Part shown: positions 33,478 to 42,090 of the stretch, piece by piece | Layout of the letters: every line of letters starts with the position of its first letter | Position numbering within the stretch: the stretch's first letter is position 1 | From: Phaeodactylibacter xiamenensis | GTDB lineage: Bacteria; Bacteroidota; Bacteroidia; Chitinophagales; Saprospiraceae | Assembly: GCF_000759025.1 (NCBI RefSeq) | Contig: NZ_JPOS01000098.1 | Span: 1-64,000 of the forward strand | Length of the DNA stretch: 64,000 nucleotides | Direction: 5' to 3' | Made by a program: the position numbers and the translations under genes | The notes under the pieces: model-generated | Database searches by the model: none | What the model saw: the letters and a program-made list of their open reading frames with translations, nothing else | What the model was told of the DNA's origin: nothing

Positions 33478-34512
33478 CTACTTCCCCGGCACAGTGGGGC
33501 AGTTTTTCGCTGTGAACTCAGCGCAAACGGTGCCATTGTCCAGAGCAGTGTAGAAAGACTGAAGGTATTCCAGTATTTCACGTTTGTCATTACGGCTCAG
33601 CAGGTCAAAATCACTTACCATTGCCTCAAAATTGCCTTGCCTGGACTTAAAAAGCTGAATGGTGGATTGCAATTCGCTGCTGTTGAGCTCAGCGCCCAGA
33701 TAAACCCTTTCGCCCACCTTGTCCTGCCCAATATCACGGGCTGGCACAGCGTAGCCTACGTTTACGATGCCGGAAAAGTCAAAGTCGTAAGGGACGACCG
33801 TGTTCAATCCGCCATCCACAGGCTTCAGGATTTTGAGGTTGCGCGACATGGGGATGGACCAGTCTACGTTGCCAATCATGTACTGAAACATGGCATGGGT
33901 GCGCAGGTTCTCCTGCTGAAACTCGACAGTAGACAAGCCAAAGCATTCGTCACATTCCACACTTGCCTTACGGGCGGCCAGTTCGTCGATGTCCTCCAGC
34001 AGAATGCCGTATTTGACCAGTTCCTGGTTGCTTTCTGTGTCTTTATAAGTCACTTCGACCAACTGTGCCCGAAGCGCATGATCGGATAATTCCTGGTACA
34101 TTTTGTAGGCGAGGTACTCCCGCAGGACTGCTTCTTTTCCCTTTTTGCCGGTCTGGCAGTGGGTGACCAGCTTCATATCATCGTGTTCTGCCAGCCCGCG
34201 AGCTCTGAGATCGCTTTTGGAAAAGTCGATCCTCAGCGGCGGAAAATCACATACCCGGCGGCGGTAGCGGCCACGGGCGCGGACTTCGCTGGGCAGTTCC
34301 ACCCAGTTGCCATGTGCATCCTGGTAGCGGAAGATGGCCGGGTACTCTTCATTGGTGTCCACTTTGGCGTACATGGTGTCCAGGCTGAACTCCAATTCAA
34401 GCTTCAGGAGCCCGGTATGCCCAAACTGGTCAAACAAGGTAGGATTTTGAGCGCTAAGCCCAATGGGCGTCAGGCAAATGACTAATAGCAGGGTTCTAAA
34501 AATGGTTTTCAT
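33478..34512 (-). CDS. CotH-like exported protein
   Basis: The start is the ATG at 34512 (MKTIFRTLLLVICLTPIGLSAQ), giving a signal peptide; the longer frame adds 29 residues of basic sequence. The 344-residue product has a beta-rich N-terminal part (VRARGRYRRRVCDFPPLRID, then FSKSDLR and MKLVTHCQTGKKGKEAVLRE). A kinase-like helical part follows (YLAYKMYQELSDHALRAQLV, VDWSIPMSRNLKIL, VPYDFDFSGIVNVGYAVPA). This order is that of the spore-coat CotH superfamily, atypical protein kinases. The DFDFSG segment could be the metal-binding motif, but the match is by eye. It is monocistronic with a strong terminator. Confidence 0.6.
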   Translation of the reverse strand: MKTIFRTLLLVICLTPIGLSAQNPTLFDQFGHTGLLKLELEFSLDTMYAKVDTNEEYPAIFRYQDAHGNWVELPSEVRARGRYRRRVCDFPPLRIDFSKSDLRARGLAEHDDMKLVTHCQTGKKGKEAVLREYLAYKMYQELSDHALRAQLVEVTYKDTESNQELVKYGILLEDIDELAARKASVECDECFGLSTVEFQQENLRTHAMFQYMIGNVDWSIPMSRNLKILKPVDGGLNTVVPYDFDFSGIVNVGYAVPARDIGQDKVGERVYLGAELNSSELQSTIQLFKSRQGNFEAMVSDFDLLSRNDKREILEYLQSFYTALDNGTVCAEFTAKNCPTVPGK

Positions 34513-34879
34513 AATTTCAGATTGTCGTGGTGATTTCAAAAATTTGAGCCTGCAGCTTTTTGAGCTAAAGGCCCGGTGTCGGGTTGTATTATGGTTCAAA
34601 GATGCGGTTAGGCGCCTTCAACCCCTAATTTTTTAGATTAGCATCCAGAAAAATCCAACGAACCTGGGCGCGGAATAAGGGTTGAAGAGGTAATCATGCA
34701 TCATAGTATCGTAAAGGCGTTTAAAAAGCCGAAAAGTTGCAGCGCCCGTTTTTTCTATTGAGGTTTGATTTCGTACAAGCCGCCTTAGTTGACAAAATTT
34801 CTACGCTACATCTTTGTGATTCCATGTATTTAGGGCCTTATTTGCATATTCGGCTATCAATCTTATCAAATAACAGGAA
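34513..34879. other. divergent intergenic region
   Basis: The region holds the upstream sequences of the minus-strand CotH-like gene and the plus-strand hydroxylase gene. Two near-matches to the promoter box, both CATCTTTG rather than TAnnTTTG, face outward: about 34596-34603 on the minus strand and about 34808-34815 on the plus strand. No gene seen. Confidence 0.4.
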
Positions 34880-35815
34880 ATGAACGAACCAAAATTGACT
34901 CTGGAGCAAGTCTTTGCAATGGACTTGCCTCCTATAATTATTTACGCAGCCCCGGTAATGTTTGCGTTGGTCTTCGTAGAATACTTTATCCGGATCCGGA
35001 AATTACGCCGCAACTATGACACCAAAGATGCCTTTGCAGCAACTGCCGTAGGCATTGGCAATATTATCTCCTCCGCTTTGACAAAGGTCTTCACCTTCGG
35101 GCTGGTCCTGCTGTGTTACAACCTGGTCCCCTGGAGCATCCCTATCACCTGGTGGTCCTTTGCGCTTTGCTTTGTCGTCCTGGATTTTTGCCGGTACTGG
35201 GCGCACCGGGTGGCGCACGAGCAACGTTTCTGGTGGGCCACGCACGTGACACACCACTCCTCCGAGCAGTACAACTTCACGGTTGCTTTCCGGCTTTCCT
35301 GGATTCAGCAACTGAAAATCATCTTCTTCCTGCCTATCGCGTTGATGGGCATTCACCCCGTGGTATTCTTTATCGTGCACCAGATCGAAGTCCTGTACCA
35401 GTTCTGGCTGCATACCGAGCTGATCAAAAAGTTGCCCCGCCCTATTGAATTTATCTTTACCACGCCGTCCCATCACCGGGTCCACCACGCTACGAATGAG
35501 AAGTACCTGGACAAGAACTACGGCTCCACATTGATTATATGGGACCGGATTTTCGGTACCTTTAAAGAGGAAGAGGAAACGCCGGATTACGGCATATTAA
35601 AGCCTGTGGGTTCTTACAACCCCGTTTACCTGGTCTTCCATGAGGCTATTGACATCGTCAAGGACCTGTCGACTTACCGTTCCCCCAAAGCCTGGTATAA
35701 GATTCTCTTTGGCAGCCCCAACCTGACCTTGAACAAAAAAGCCTATGCGGAAGCGGCAGGCCTGCCTGTGAACGACTCCAAAGAGGAGGAGGTCAAAGCG
35801 AAAGTGGAAGCCTAA
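34880..35815 (+). CDS. sterol desaturase / fatty-acid hydroxylase-family membrane di-iron enzyme
   Basis: This 311-residue integral membrane protein has the eight-His di-iron signature: HRVAHE (HxxxH), HVTHHSSEQYN (HxxHH) and SHHRVHHATN (HHxxHH), at residues ~112-200. Around these are transmembrane segments (IIIYAAPVMFALVFVEYFI, FTFGLVLLCYNLVPW, WWSFALCFVVLDFCRYW). Family members hydroxylate or desaturate lipids, sterols or carotenoids using O2. The substrate is not shown; no lipid gene is adjacent. Its 3' end overlaps the end of the convergent HAD hydrolase gene by 23 bases. Confidence 0.88.
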   Translation: MNEPKLTLEQVFAMDLPPIIIYAAPVMFALVFVEYFIRIRKLRRNYDTKDAFAATAVGIGNIISSALTKVFTFGLVLLCYNLVPWSIPITWWSFALCFVVLDFCRYWAHRVAHEQRFWWATHVTHHSSEQYNFTVAFRLSWIQQLKIIFFLPIALMGIHPVVFFIVHQIEVLYQFWLHTELIKKLPRPIEFIFTTPSHHRVHHATNEKYLDKNYGSTLIIWDRIFGTFKEEEETPDYGILKPVGSYNPVYLVFHEAIDIVKDLSTYRSPKAWYKILFGSPNLTLNKKAYAEAAGLPVNDSKEEEVKAKVEA

Positions 35816-36473
35816 GTTTCAGATCTTCCAACCGGTCAATAATGAAGTCAGGCCCTGCTTCACTAATTTGAGCAGCAGTCTGTGCGCCTGTGGTTACGCC
35901 TACCGTGTAGCCACAGGCGGCATTTTTGCCCTCCTCAATATCAATAGCTGAGTCCCCTACTTTTACAATTTGCTGTGCGGATGCTATACCGAGCTTTGAC
36001 TGGGCTAATGCAATCATATCCGGTGCCGGGCGGCTTTGCGCCACCTGATCTGCAGTGACGAGCAGGTCATACTCCTCACCGGCTTTCCAACCCATTTTGT
36101 CAATCAGTGACTGAGCAGTGGCGGCATTGTACCCGGTGTTGAGCACCACTTTAATGCCAGCGCTACGCAATTGCTTAAGAAAGCTTGTTGCCCCGATGGT
36201 GGGTTTCACGTCCAGATTGGCATAAGCCGTTTCAAGTGCCGTTTTGAAGGATTGATAGGCCGCATCTATCTGCTCCCCGGTCACTGCGCCCTTACTGCCA
36301 AGCAAACCTGCAATGGCATCCCGTTTTTCCTTGCCGGCCGCAGAAGCCAGTACTTCCTGTAGGGAGAACTTATAGCCTCCAGTGGCGTTGACGGCATCCC
36401 GCAGGGTTTTGTAGACGACGTTGTCTTCGTCTACCGTAGTGCCTGCCATATCGAAAACAATCATTTTTATCAT
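35793..36473 (-). CDS. phosphonatase-like HAD hydrolase
   Basis: This 226-residue HAD-superfamily hydrolase is of the PhnX-like subgroup (phosphonoacetaldehyde hydrolase relatives). Motif I is VFDMAGTTVDEDNVVY, with Asp nucleophile and the GTTVD typical of phosphonatase-like proteins. A helical cap follows (~20-95). Motif II is VVLNTGYNAATAQ, the conserved Lys/Arg region is around SRPAPDMI, and motif IV is IVKVGDSAIDIEEGKNA. True phosphonatase forms a Schiff base with a cap lysine, which cannot be confirmed here. The partner gene upstream (HD domain) lies 14 bases away in the same direction, and such pairs occur in phosphonate-degradation loci. Confidence 0.82.
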   Translation of the reverse strand: MIKMIVFDMAGTTVDEDNVVYKTLRDAVNATGGYKFSLQEVLASAAGKEKRDAIAGLLGSKGAVTGEQIDAAYQSFKTALETAYANLDVKPTIGATSFLKQLRSAGIKVVLNTGYNAATAQSLIDKMGWKAGEEYDLLVTADQVAQSRPAPDMIALAQSKLGIASAQQIVKVGDSAIDIEEGKNAACGYTVGVTTGAQTAAQISEAGPDFIIDRLEDLKLRLPLSL

Positions 36474-36487
36474 AGCGAGTCATTGGT

Positions 36488-37075
36488 TTAGCATAACGAT
36501 TCTAAAACAGAGGATCGGTAAGCGTTAATCTCCAGGTGCTCAATATTCACATCTTTCGCCTGATCATCCCATCCGCGTAGCTTAACTGCTGCTTTGTGGA
36601 AGGCGTGCTGTTCAAAGTCATCTATTTCCTGTTCGCTCATCGGGCCACCCTGTAACCGGAAACTCTTTTGGGAAGCTTCCGAAAGTTGGTCAAAATACTC
36701 AGGCTCAAGGGTGCACATATACCTCTTGGCCGCTACATGTAGTCGTATAGGTTGAAGCACTGCCTCAGGGAAAATATCCTTAAGATAGGCTACGGCTATT
36801 GCTTCATGCTGATCATCCTTCAGCGTTGGGTGATTGGCCTCCACGGGGTCATCGGCAAGCATATGCCCAATGTCGTGAAACAGTGCTGCGGCCACCAAAG
36901 TCGCCGGTTGCTGGCTTCGGGTCGCTAATGCCGCACACTGCACCGCGTGCTGCATTTGAGTCACCTCTTCCTCATAATGCTTATCGCCATGCGTTCTCAG
37001 GTAATCAAAAAGAAGGTCTACCCGGCCCGGTTTTGTGGCAGAGAGCAATTGATGCCTCAGGTTTTTTGTGCTCAT
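36488..37075 (-). CDS. PhnZ-like HD-domain protein of phosphonate-degradation loci
   Basis: This 195-residue HD-domain protein has the signature VTQMQHAVQCAALA, LFHDIGHML, DQHEAIAVAYL and IRLHVAAKRYMC, giving the His/Asp ligands of a mixed-valent di-iron site. The order matches PhnZ, which oxidatively cleaves 2-amino-1-hydroxyethylphosphonate to glycine and phosphate. A Tyr and three Glu lie just before the first His (HYEEEV), where PhnZ has its substrate-gating Tyr and Glu. The Tyr may be shifted by one position, so this needs an alignment. The PhnY hydroxylase that makes the substrate is not nearby. Other nucleotide- or sugar-phosphate HD functions remain possible. Co-directional with the HAD hydrolase. 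Confidence 0.75.
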   Translation of the reverse strand: MSTKNLRHQLLSATKPGRVDLLFDYLRTHGDKHYEEEVTQMQHAVQCAALATRSQQPATLVAAALFHDIGHMLADDPVEANHPTLKDDQHEAIAVAYLKDIFPEAVLQPIRLHVAAKRYMCTLEPEYFDQLSEASQKSFRLQGGPMSEQEIDDFEQHAFHKAAVKLRGWDDQAKDVNIEHLEINAYRSSVLESLC

Positions 37076-37103
37076 TGATTTGAAGATTATATTTTTCAGT
37101 TCA

Positions 37104-37111
37104 CAAACCTA
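37104..37111 (-). promoter_or_regulatory. Bacteroidota -7 box (TAGGTTTG) for the phosphonate pair
   Basis: On the minus strand the sequence is TAGGTTTG, a TAnnTTTG match 28 bases upstream of the ATG at 37075. Confidence 0.5.
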
Positions 37112-37463
37112 ATACAGCAGGGTCGGAAATCTTTGTTGAAAGCCATTATAATTTTCATCTCATGAAAAAAATCAATGCCAAGCCCACTTCCTCCACTCAA
37201 CGTTTGAAGCAGCCTGGTCATTGAAACCCTCAACAAACATAAAACAGCCTTAACCTTATGAAATAAAGCTCAACCAGCAGTTACCTAAAGATTAATCTTC
37301 AGTTATTTCCTCAGAAAAAAGCTTAATCGTTTTTTAATCTGAATAATTCCACCACTCTTGTACGCAGAGGTAATTTTACCCTCGTGAAAAAACTATTCTC
37401 CCGTTAGCCTGATCGCAAAGGGAGCAAAACTTTGTAAGTTATACTAGCGATTGATATAATGCT

Positions 37464-37495
37464 GCTGCACCAAAGATCAGGAGGTGCAGCTTTTT
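37464..37495 (+). terminator. orphan intrinsic terminator, possible sRNA 3' end
   Basis: GCTGCACC (37464-37471) pairs with GGTGCAGC (37483-37490) and is followed by TTTTTCTTTTTCTGG. It has no upstream protein gene on this strand. Confidence 0.6.
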
Positions 37496-37576
37496 CTTTT
37501 TCTGGCCCTATGATTGCCAGGTCGGCATCCAAGTGATGATTTACTTTATCTTAAAGTTGTGAAGAAATAAGCCCTT

Positions 37577-39412
37577 ATGAAAAATCACCTGCTTCTTTTT
37601 CTGCTGTTGCTGACTGCTACTGCGTCCCTCGCACAACCCTATCCCCTTCCCCACCCGCAGCGCCTGCATGCTCATAATGACTATGCCCGGGAATTGCCTT
37701 TCTGGAATGCCTGGGCGGCAGACTGTGGCTCTATTGAAGCGGACTTGTACTGGCACGAAGGGCAAGTGTACGTTGCTCATGATCCCAGTGACCTGCACCT
37801 GGGCTATCAGTTGGACAGCCTATACTTTGAATCCATCCGGTCGGTCCTCCAACGGCAGCGGGGACGCATCTACCAGGACAGCAGCCATCAACTCCACCTC
37901 CTGATTGACATCAAAAATGCCCGGGATACCATCCTGCATTACCTGGTCCAAACCGCAGAACGGTATCCTGACATTTTCCAAAGCCCAAGCGGTGTCGACC
38001 TGGTCCTGTCCGGTGACCGCCCGGAACCTAAAGACTGGCCGGGGCTACCTGACTATATTCTCATTGACGGACGACCGGGTGACCGGCTGACCGCTCAGCA
38101 AATGGAAAAAGTGGCCATGGTGAGCGCTTCCTTCAATGCGGTTGCCTCCTGGAATGGCAAGGGGCAGCTCACGCCCGACCGGCAGCAGATCCTGGAAGAA
38201 ATCGTTGCGCGTGCTCATGAGCAAGGCAAGCCCTTTCGCTTTTGGGGCACTCCGGACACGCCCTCCTCCTGGCAGCTACTCATCAAAAACGGTGTGGACA
38301 TCATTGGTACAGACGAAGTAGACCGGGCCCGGCATTTCGTAGAGGCGTACGCCAAAAGCTTCTACCACAACCCTTTGCCCCAATCAGCCTACACGCCCCA
38401 AAATTCTACCTTTCCAGCATCCCCAAAAAACATCATCCTCCTCATCGGGGATGGCACCGGGCTGAGCCAGCTTTATGCCGCCTACACGGCCAATGCCGGG
38501 CAGCTCACGCTTTTCAACCTTAAACATACCGGACGGGTGCACACGCGCAGTGCAGACGCTTACTGCACCGATTCCGCAGCTGGTGCGAGCGCCTACGCCA
38601 CCGGGCAAAAAACCGACAACCGAAAAATTGGTGTCGCACCTGACCATACTCCCCTCCCCCAACTGCCCAAACGTTTACAAGAGGCAGGGTACCGCACCGG
38701 CGTCATCACTTCCGTAAATGTCGGAGATGCCACGCCGGCGGCATTCTATGCGCAGGTGCCAGAGCGCGATCAAATCCGGGAAATCGTAAGCAGTATGTAC
38801 CAGGCCCCATTGCATTTGCTGGCCGGCGAAGGCGATGCCCTTCTGGAGCTCTTCGGAGAATCATTTGATACACTACAGGCAACGGGCCGCCAACTCCTGA
38901 CCAACCGCATCCGGGTGGACAGCGACTCCAGTCAGGTGGTTATCTTTCCAACAGACACCTTCAAAGCTGACAGCAGTGAAGCCTCAAGACAAGCCTTTGC
39001 CAATCTGCTGGAGGATGCTTTGTCTTTTCTGCATCAGCCGGACAAGCCCTTTTTCCTGGTCGCCGAATCCGGGCGCGTAGACGGCGGCGGGCATAGCAAT
39101 AATATGAAAATGACGGTTGATGAAGCGCTGTCTCTCAATGCAGCGGCAGCCCGGGCCCTACGCTTTATCGACACCCATCCGGAAACCCTGCTGATCGTGC
39201 TGGCAGACCACGAGACTGGCGGGCTGTCTTTGCTGGACGGCAACCTGGAAAACGGCTGGGTCTTAGGGCATTTCAGTACTAACGACCACACCGGCGTTGC
39301 CATTCCCTGCTTTGCCTACGGCCCCGGAGCAGAGCAATTTACCGGCACACTTGACAATACAGCCGTTCACAGCCGCATAATGCAACTGCTGAACATTCCA
39401 TCTGAACCCTAA
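37577..39412 (+). CDS. phosphodiesterase-like domain fused to alkaline phosphatase
   Basis: This 611-residue exported two-domain enzyme has a signal peptide ending near ATASLAQ. Residues ~30-260 resemble GDPD/PLC-like TIM barrels: RLHAHNDYARELPF (first His pair), IEADLYWHEGQVYVAHDP (Glu/Asp and His), LLIDIKNARDTIL. Residues ~275-611 are a PhoA-superfamily alkaline phosphatase. The motifs are IILLIGDGTGLSQLYAAY (metal Asp), YCTDSAAGASAYATGQKTDN (nucleophile Ser), ESGRVDGGGHSNN, LADHETGGLS and DNTAVHSRIM (metal His). The fusion could release phosphate from a phosphodiester in two consecutive steps. A long hairpin terminates the gene. Confidence 0.85.
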   Translation: MKNHLLLFLLLLTATASLAQPYPLPHPQRLHAHNDYARELPFWNAWAADCGSIEADLYWHEGQVYVAHDPSDLHLGYQLDSLYFESIRSVLQRQRGRIYQDSSHQLHLLIDIKNARDTILHYLVQTAERYPDIFQSPSGVDLVLSGDRPEPKDWPGLPDYILIDGRPGDRLTAQQMEKVAMVSASFNAVASWNGKGQLTPDRQQILEEIVARAHEQGKPFRFWGTPDTPSSWQLLIKNGVDIIGTDEVDRARHFVEAYAKSFYHNPLPQSAYTPQNSTFPASPKNIILLIGDGTGLSQLYAAYTANAGQLTLFNLKHTGRVHTRSADAYCTDSAAGASAYATGQKTDNRKIGVAPDHTPLPQLPKRLQEAGYRTGVITSVNVGDATPAAFYAQVPERDQIREIVSSMYQAPLHLLAGEGDALLELFGESFDTLQATGRQLLTNRIRVDSDSSQVVIFPTDTFKADSSEASRQAFANLLEDALSFLHQPDKPFFLVAESGRVDGGGHSNNMKMTVDEALSLNAAAARALRFIDTHPETLLIVLADHETGGLSLLDGNLENGWVLGHFSTNDHTGVAIPCFAYGPGAEQFTGTLDNTAVHSRIMQLLNIPSEP

Positions 39413-39460
39413 TGGATTTGGTCTGATAAGTAAAGAATAATTGCAGATCTATATGAAAAA

Positions 39461-39503
39461 ATATGACCGTTACGCCAGTGTTGCGCTGGCGTAACGGTCA
39501 TAT
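39461..39503. terminator. bidirectional terminator, 18-bp perfect stem
   Basis: ATATGACCGTTACGCCAG (39461-39478) pairs perfectly with CTGGCGTAACGGTCATAT (39486-39503) around seven bases. It lies between convergent genes and can serve both. Confidence 0.85.
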
Positions 39504-39510
39504 CATCTTT

Positions 39511-40407
39511 CTAATTCCCGACATTCAGTTCCTCGGCAGGCAAACCCAGGAAGGGAGACTCTCCATTGGTGATGATAATTTTCGTATTCTGCGAACGCGC
39601 CATGTCCAAAAAGGCCTGAATGGCCCGGTTGCGGAGCACCTCATCGGTGAGGGATTGTTGCAGATTGGCGTTGGCTTCTGCCTGTGCTTCCGCCTGAAGC
39701 CGGATAGCGGCTGCATCACCCGCTGCCTGTATTTCCACCCGCTGCCGTTCTGCATCCGCCTGAATGACCGCAGCATCCCGCTCGCCCTGTGCCTGAATAA
39801 TCCGCCGCTCCGCATCGAGCTGCTCCCGCTGCTTGATAAACTCCATACGCTGTGCATCCTGCTCTGCCTGCAACACTTCCTCTATGGAACGGGATAGCCC
39901 GGCTGGCAGGACAATGCTTTTCATCAGCACATTATCAACGATCAGCCCTTTGGGTTCCAGGATTTCCGCCATTCGGTCGCGTATTTGCGCCTCAATCACT
40001 GCGCGTTCGCCCGAGTGCATATCCTTGGCAAGAAAACGGGAGCTGACATCCGCCGCTGCCGACCGAAAAACCGGCAGGATAATCTCGCTCTCATACGCAC
40101 GGCCGACATCCCTCAGCAAAGTAGGGGCACTGGCAGGGCGAATACGATATAAAATGGACATCACTGAAGTAATAGTCAGTCCTTCCTTGGATGGTAAATT
40201 ACTTTTGATCTCCAGGTTGACGGTTCGTGTAGGCAGGGTTACGATACTGGTAGTGAAGGGGTTATAACCCCTGGGGCCTTCTGATAGCGCTTCATTGCTG
40301 ATCTTGCCGAGGCGTTGTTTCACACCCACTTCACCGGGGCGGATAACAACGCAGCTACTGAAAAAGAGGCTAAAGAGCGCCAGGGTTAACATTGTTTTTA
40401 TCTTCAT
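39511..40407 (-). CDS. prohibitin-like SPFH-domain lipoprotein
   Basis: This 298-residue protein has a lipobox at LFFSSCVVIRPGEVGVKQRLG, so it is predicted to be lipid-anchored rather than held by a transmembrane helix. Residues ~20-190 form the SPFH/band-7 domain (YRIRPASAPTLLRDVGRAYE, RSAAADVSSRFLAKDMHSG, AEILEPKGLIVDNVLMKSIV). A long charged coiled coil (~185-260, rich in Ala, Gln, Glu and Arg) follows, as in prohibitins that assemble rings. The C-terminus is IITNGESPFLGLPA. It probably scaffolds a membrane or periplasmic complex. The PhoD gene lies 76 bases upstream on the same strand. Confidence 0.85.
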   Translation of the reverse strand: MKIKTMLTLALFSLFFSSCVVIRPGEVGVKQRLGKISNEALSEGPRGYNPFTTSIVTLPTRTVNLEIKSNLPSKEGLTITSVMSILYRIRPASAPTLLRDVGRAYESEIILPVFRSAAADVSSRFLAKDMHSGERAVIEAQIRDRMAEILEPKGLIVDNVLMKSIVLPAGLSRSIEEVLQAEQDAQRMEFIKQREQLDAERRIIQAQGERDAAVIQADAERQRVEIQAAGDAAAIRLQAEAQAEANANLQQSLTDEVLRNRAIQAFLDMARSQNTKIIITNGESPFLGLPAEELNVGN

Positions 40408-40483
40408 AGCTTCAAAGTTTTTTATTATTGACCTCTGAAGAGCGGATTTGGTTCATTACTACCCATAGTCAGTGCTACAACTA

Positions 40484-41542
40484 CTACCAGCTTTTCAACC
40501 CCTTGTAAGACACGGTCTCCGTAAAGCGTTCCTGCCCTGCCACATCGATAACCTTCATGTGCAGCTCCTCTTTTCCCCAATCCATCTCCAGCAAGCCAAA
40601 GTGATTCTCCATCACCGGGCCCTGAATACGATTGTCGTTGGGTGTGGCAAAACCCCAGGTAGAGGTGATACCGCTTGAGGTGACATCATAGATCGGATAC
40701 AAACCTGGATAAGACACTTTAGACACCTCCGCGTAATGGACATCCCCGGAAATAAATACGACGCCATTGGCTTTTTTGGCTTTGATGAGTTCCAGCATGC
40801 GCTCCTGCTCGTGCGGGAAGTTGGCCCAGGCTTCATAGCCATTATAGGTTATCCCAAACTGCGTACTGCTGGCAATAACCCGCAGATCCGCTGACTTTTC
40901 CAGTACCTTGCCCAACCATGCCCACTGCGCCTCGCCCAGCATCGTGGAATCTTTCGTTTCGTAAGGCCAGTACCCAAGCTCGTAGTGAAAAGCTACCGTA
41001 TCCACTTCCTGCCCTTCGTAAGGGCGTACATCATCCCGGAAGGTACGGGTGTCAAGGAGAATGATTTGAACAGTTTTGTCGCCAGCTTTTAGCATGTGAT
41101 CCGTGTAAATCCCGGGGCGGGTGTAACGCTCGTCGCTTTCCGGTACTTCAAAGACATCCAGAAAGATGGCCTTGGACAACTCCTTTTCCGGATAGTGCCG
41201 CCCACTGTCATTCCAGCCGTAGTCGTGGTCATCCCAGGTGGCCAAAATGGTGGTACTGTCTTTCAGCGCCTGATACTCCGGCTTAGCCATCCAGCGCTCG
41301 TACTTATTGCGGAGGGTATCCATGTTGTGCGTGTCCCCGTAAATGTTATCGCCCAGAAAGACAAAGGCATCAGGCTGCTGCGCTGCCGCCAGCCGCAGAA
41401 CGGGCTGTGCCTGATCCTGATAGCCACAGGAACCAAAGGCGATACGGGTGACCGGCGCAGCAACGGGCGCTTCTTTTGATGCCTGCGTATTGCAACTTGC
41501 TGCAAAAATTGCCAGAACGAAAAAAATCAGTTGATTTTTCAT
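40484..41542 (-). CDS. PhoD-type alkaline phosphatase lipoprotein
   Basis: This 352-residue lipoprotein has a signal peptide ending IFAASCNTQ. Metallophosphatase motifs are in order: RIAFGSCGYQDQ, FVFLGDNIYGDT (metal Asp/Asn), ILATWDDHDYGWND (the PhoD-family DDHD) and VVFISGDVHYAEVS (His ligand). Family members are calcium/iron-dependent phosphomono- or diesterases acting outside the cytoplasm. Length is short for Bacillus-type PhoD but normal for Bacteroidota 'alkaline phosphatase D family' lipoproteins. It lies near the PhoA-type fusion and the phosphonate genes, consistent with phosphorus acquisition. No Pho-box was identified. Confidence 0.88.
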   Translation of the reverse strand: MKNQLIFFVLAIFAASCNTQASKEAPVAAPVTRIAFGSCGYQDQAQPVLRLAAAQQPDAFVFLGDNIYGDTHNMDTLRNKYERWMAKPEYQALKDSTTILATWDDHDYGWNDSGRHYPEKELSKAIFLDVFEVPESDERYTRPGIYTDHMLKAGDKTVQIILLDTRTFRDDVRPYEGQEVDTVAFHYELGYWPYETKDSTMLGEAQWAWLGKVLEKSADLRVIASSTQFGITYNGYEAWANFPHEQERMLELIKAKKANGVVFISGDVHYAEVSKVSYPGLYPIYDVTSSGITSTWGFATPNDNRIQGPVMENHFGLLEMDWGKEELHMKVIDVAGQERFTETVSYKGLKSW

Positions 41543-42090
41543 GATGGTGTTTTGTTTTATGATAAAGCAGGTTTCAGACCATAAAACGGTGTCGATAAGC
41601 TTTGTTCCTTTCGCTTAAAGCACACCAATGCCAGCACACCGAGAAGCAGGATTAAAATACCCCTACTGTGAAGAACCTCAGCCGATCTGACATGGCCCGC
41701 CCCAAAGTTCCTGAAAAAAAGATAGCCACACTTGATAAATCCCCAAAAGCATCTGCCACATACATCAGATAACCGATATTGCTCTTGTACCGAAACAGGG
41801 GAAGAAATATGTTATGATAGAAAGTGTAAATCAGGGTATCTCAAAACCAAGGGCTTTCAAAGCGCTGTAGCATAACGGCAACATGCTGTTTTTTTTTATA
41901 AAAATATTTGGCATACACTTGTAAATCAAAAAGATATACTGCTGTTTGCCTATTGGTGTATCTCTTGGTCAAAAAACAGGAAACAGAATAATCGCCCTGC
42001 CTGCTTTCAGTTCCCACCGATTTCCATATTTTTACCAACAACCAAATAAACCGAGGAGAAACGCTCCTTCAGTCACCAAAATTATAGCTC
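41543..42090. other. divergent intergenic region
   Basis: These 548 bases separate the PhoD gene and the dehydrogenase gene. The part next to the dehydrogenase is AT-rich (41880-41945), consistent with promoter DNA, but no exact TAnnTTTG box was found. The minus-strand frame at 41841-42041 looks non-coding. Confidence 0.4.

Larger units (their letters stand above)
37076..37576. other. intergenic region with a possible small RNA
   Basis: No protein gene is seen in these 501 bases. The minus-strand promoter of the phosphonate pair lies at its left. The plus strand has a clear terminator (37464-37495) that does not follow any annotated gene, so an independent short transcript is possible. Confidence 0.5.

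Noticed and set aside
37455-37460. TATAAT hexamer as a promoter
   Set aside because: It lies inside the leader of the orphan terminator, and Bacteroidota use TAnnTTTG rather than the E. coli-type -10.
41841-42041. 66-residue minus-strand ORF
   Set aside because: It lies in AT-rich upstream DNA, has no recognised family and no start context.
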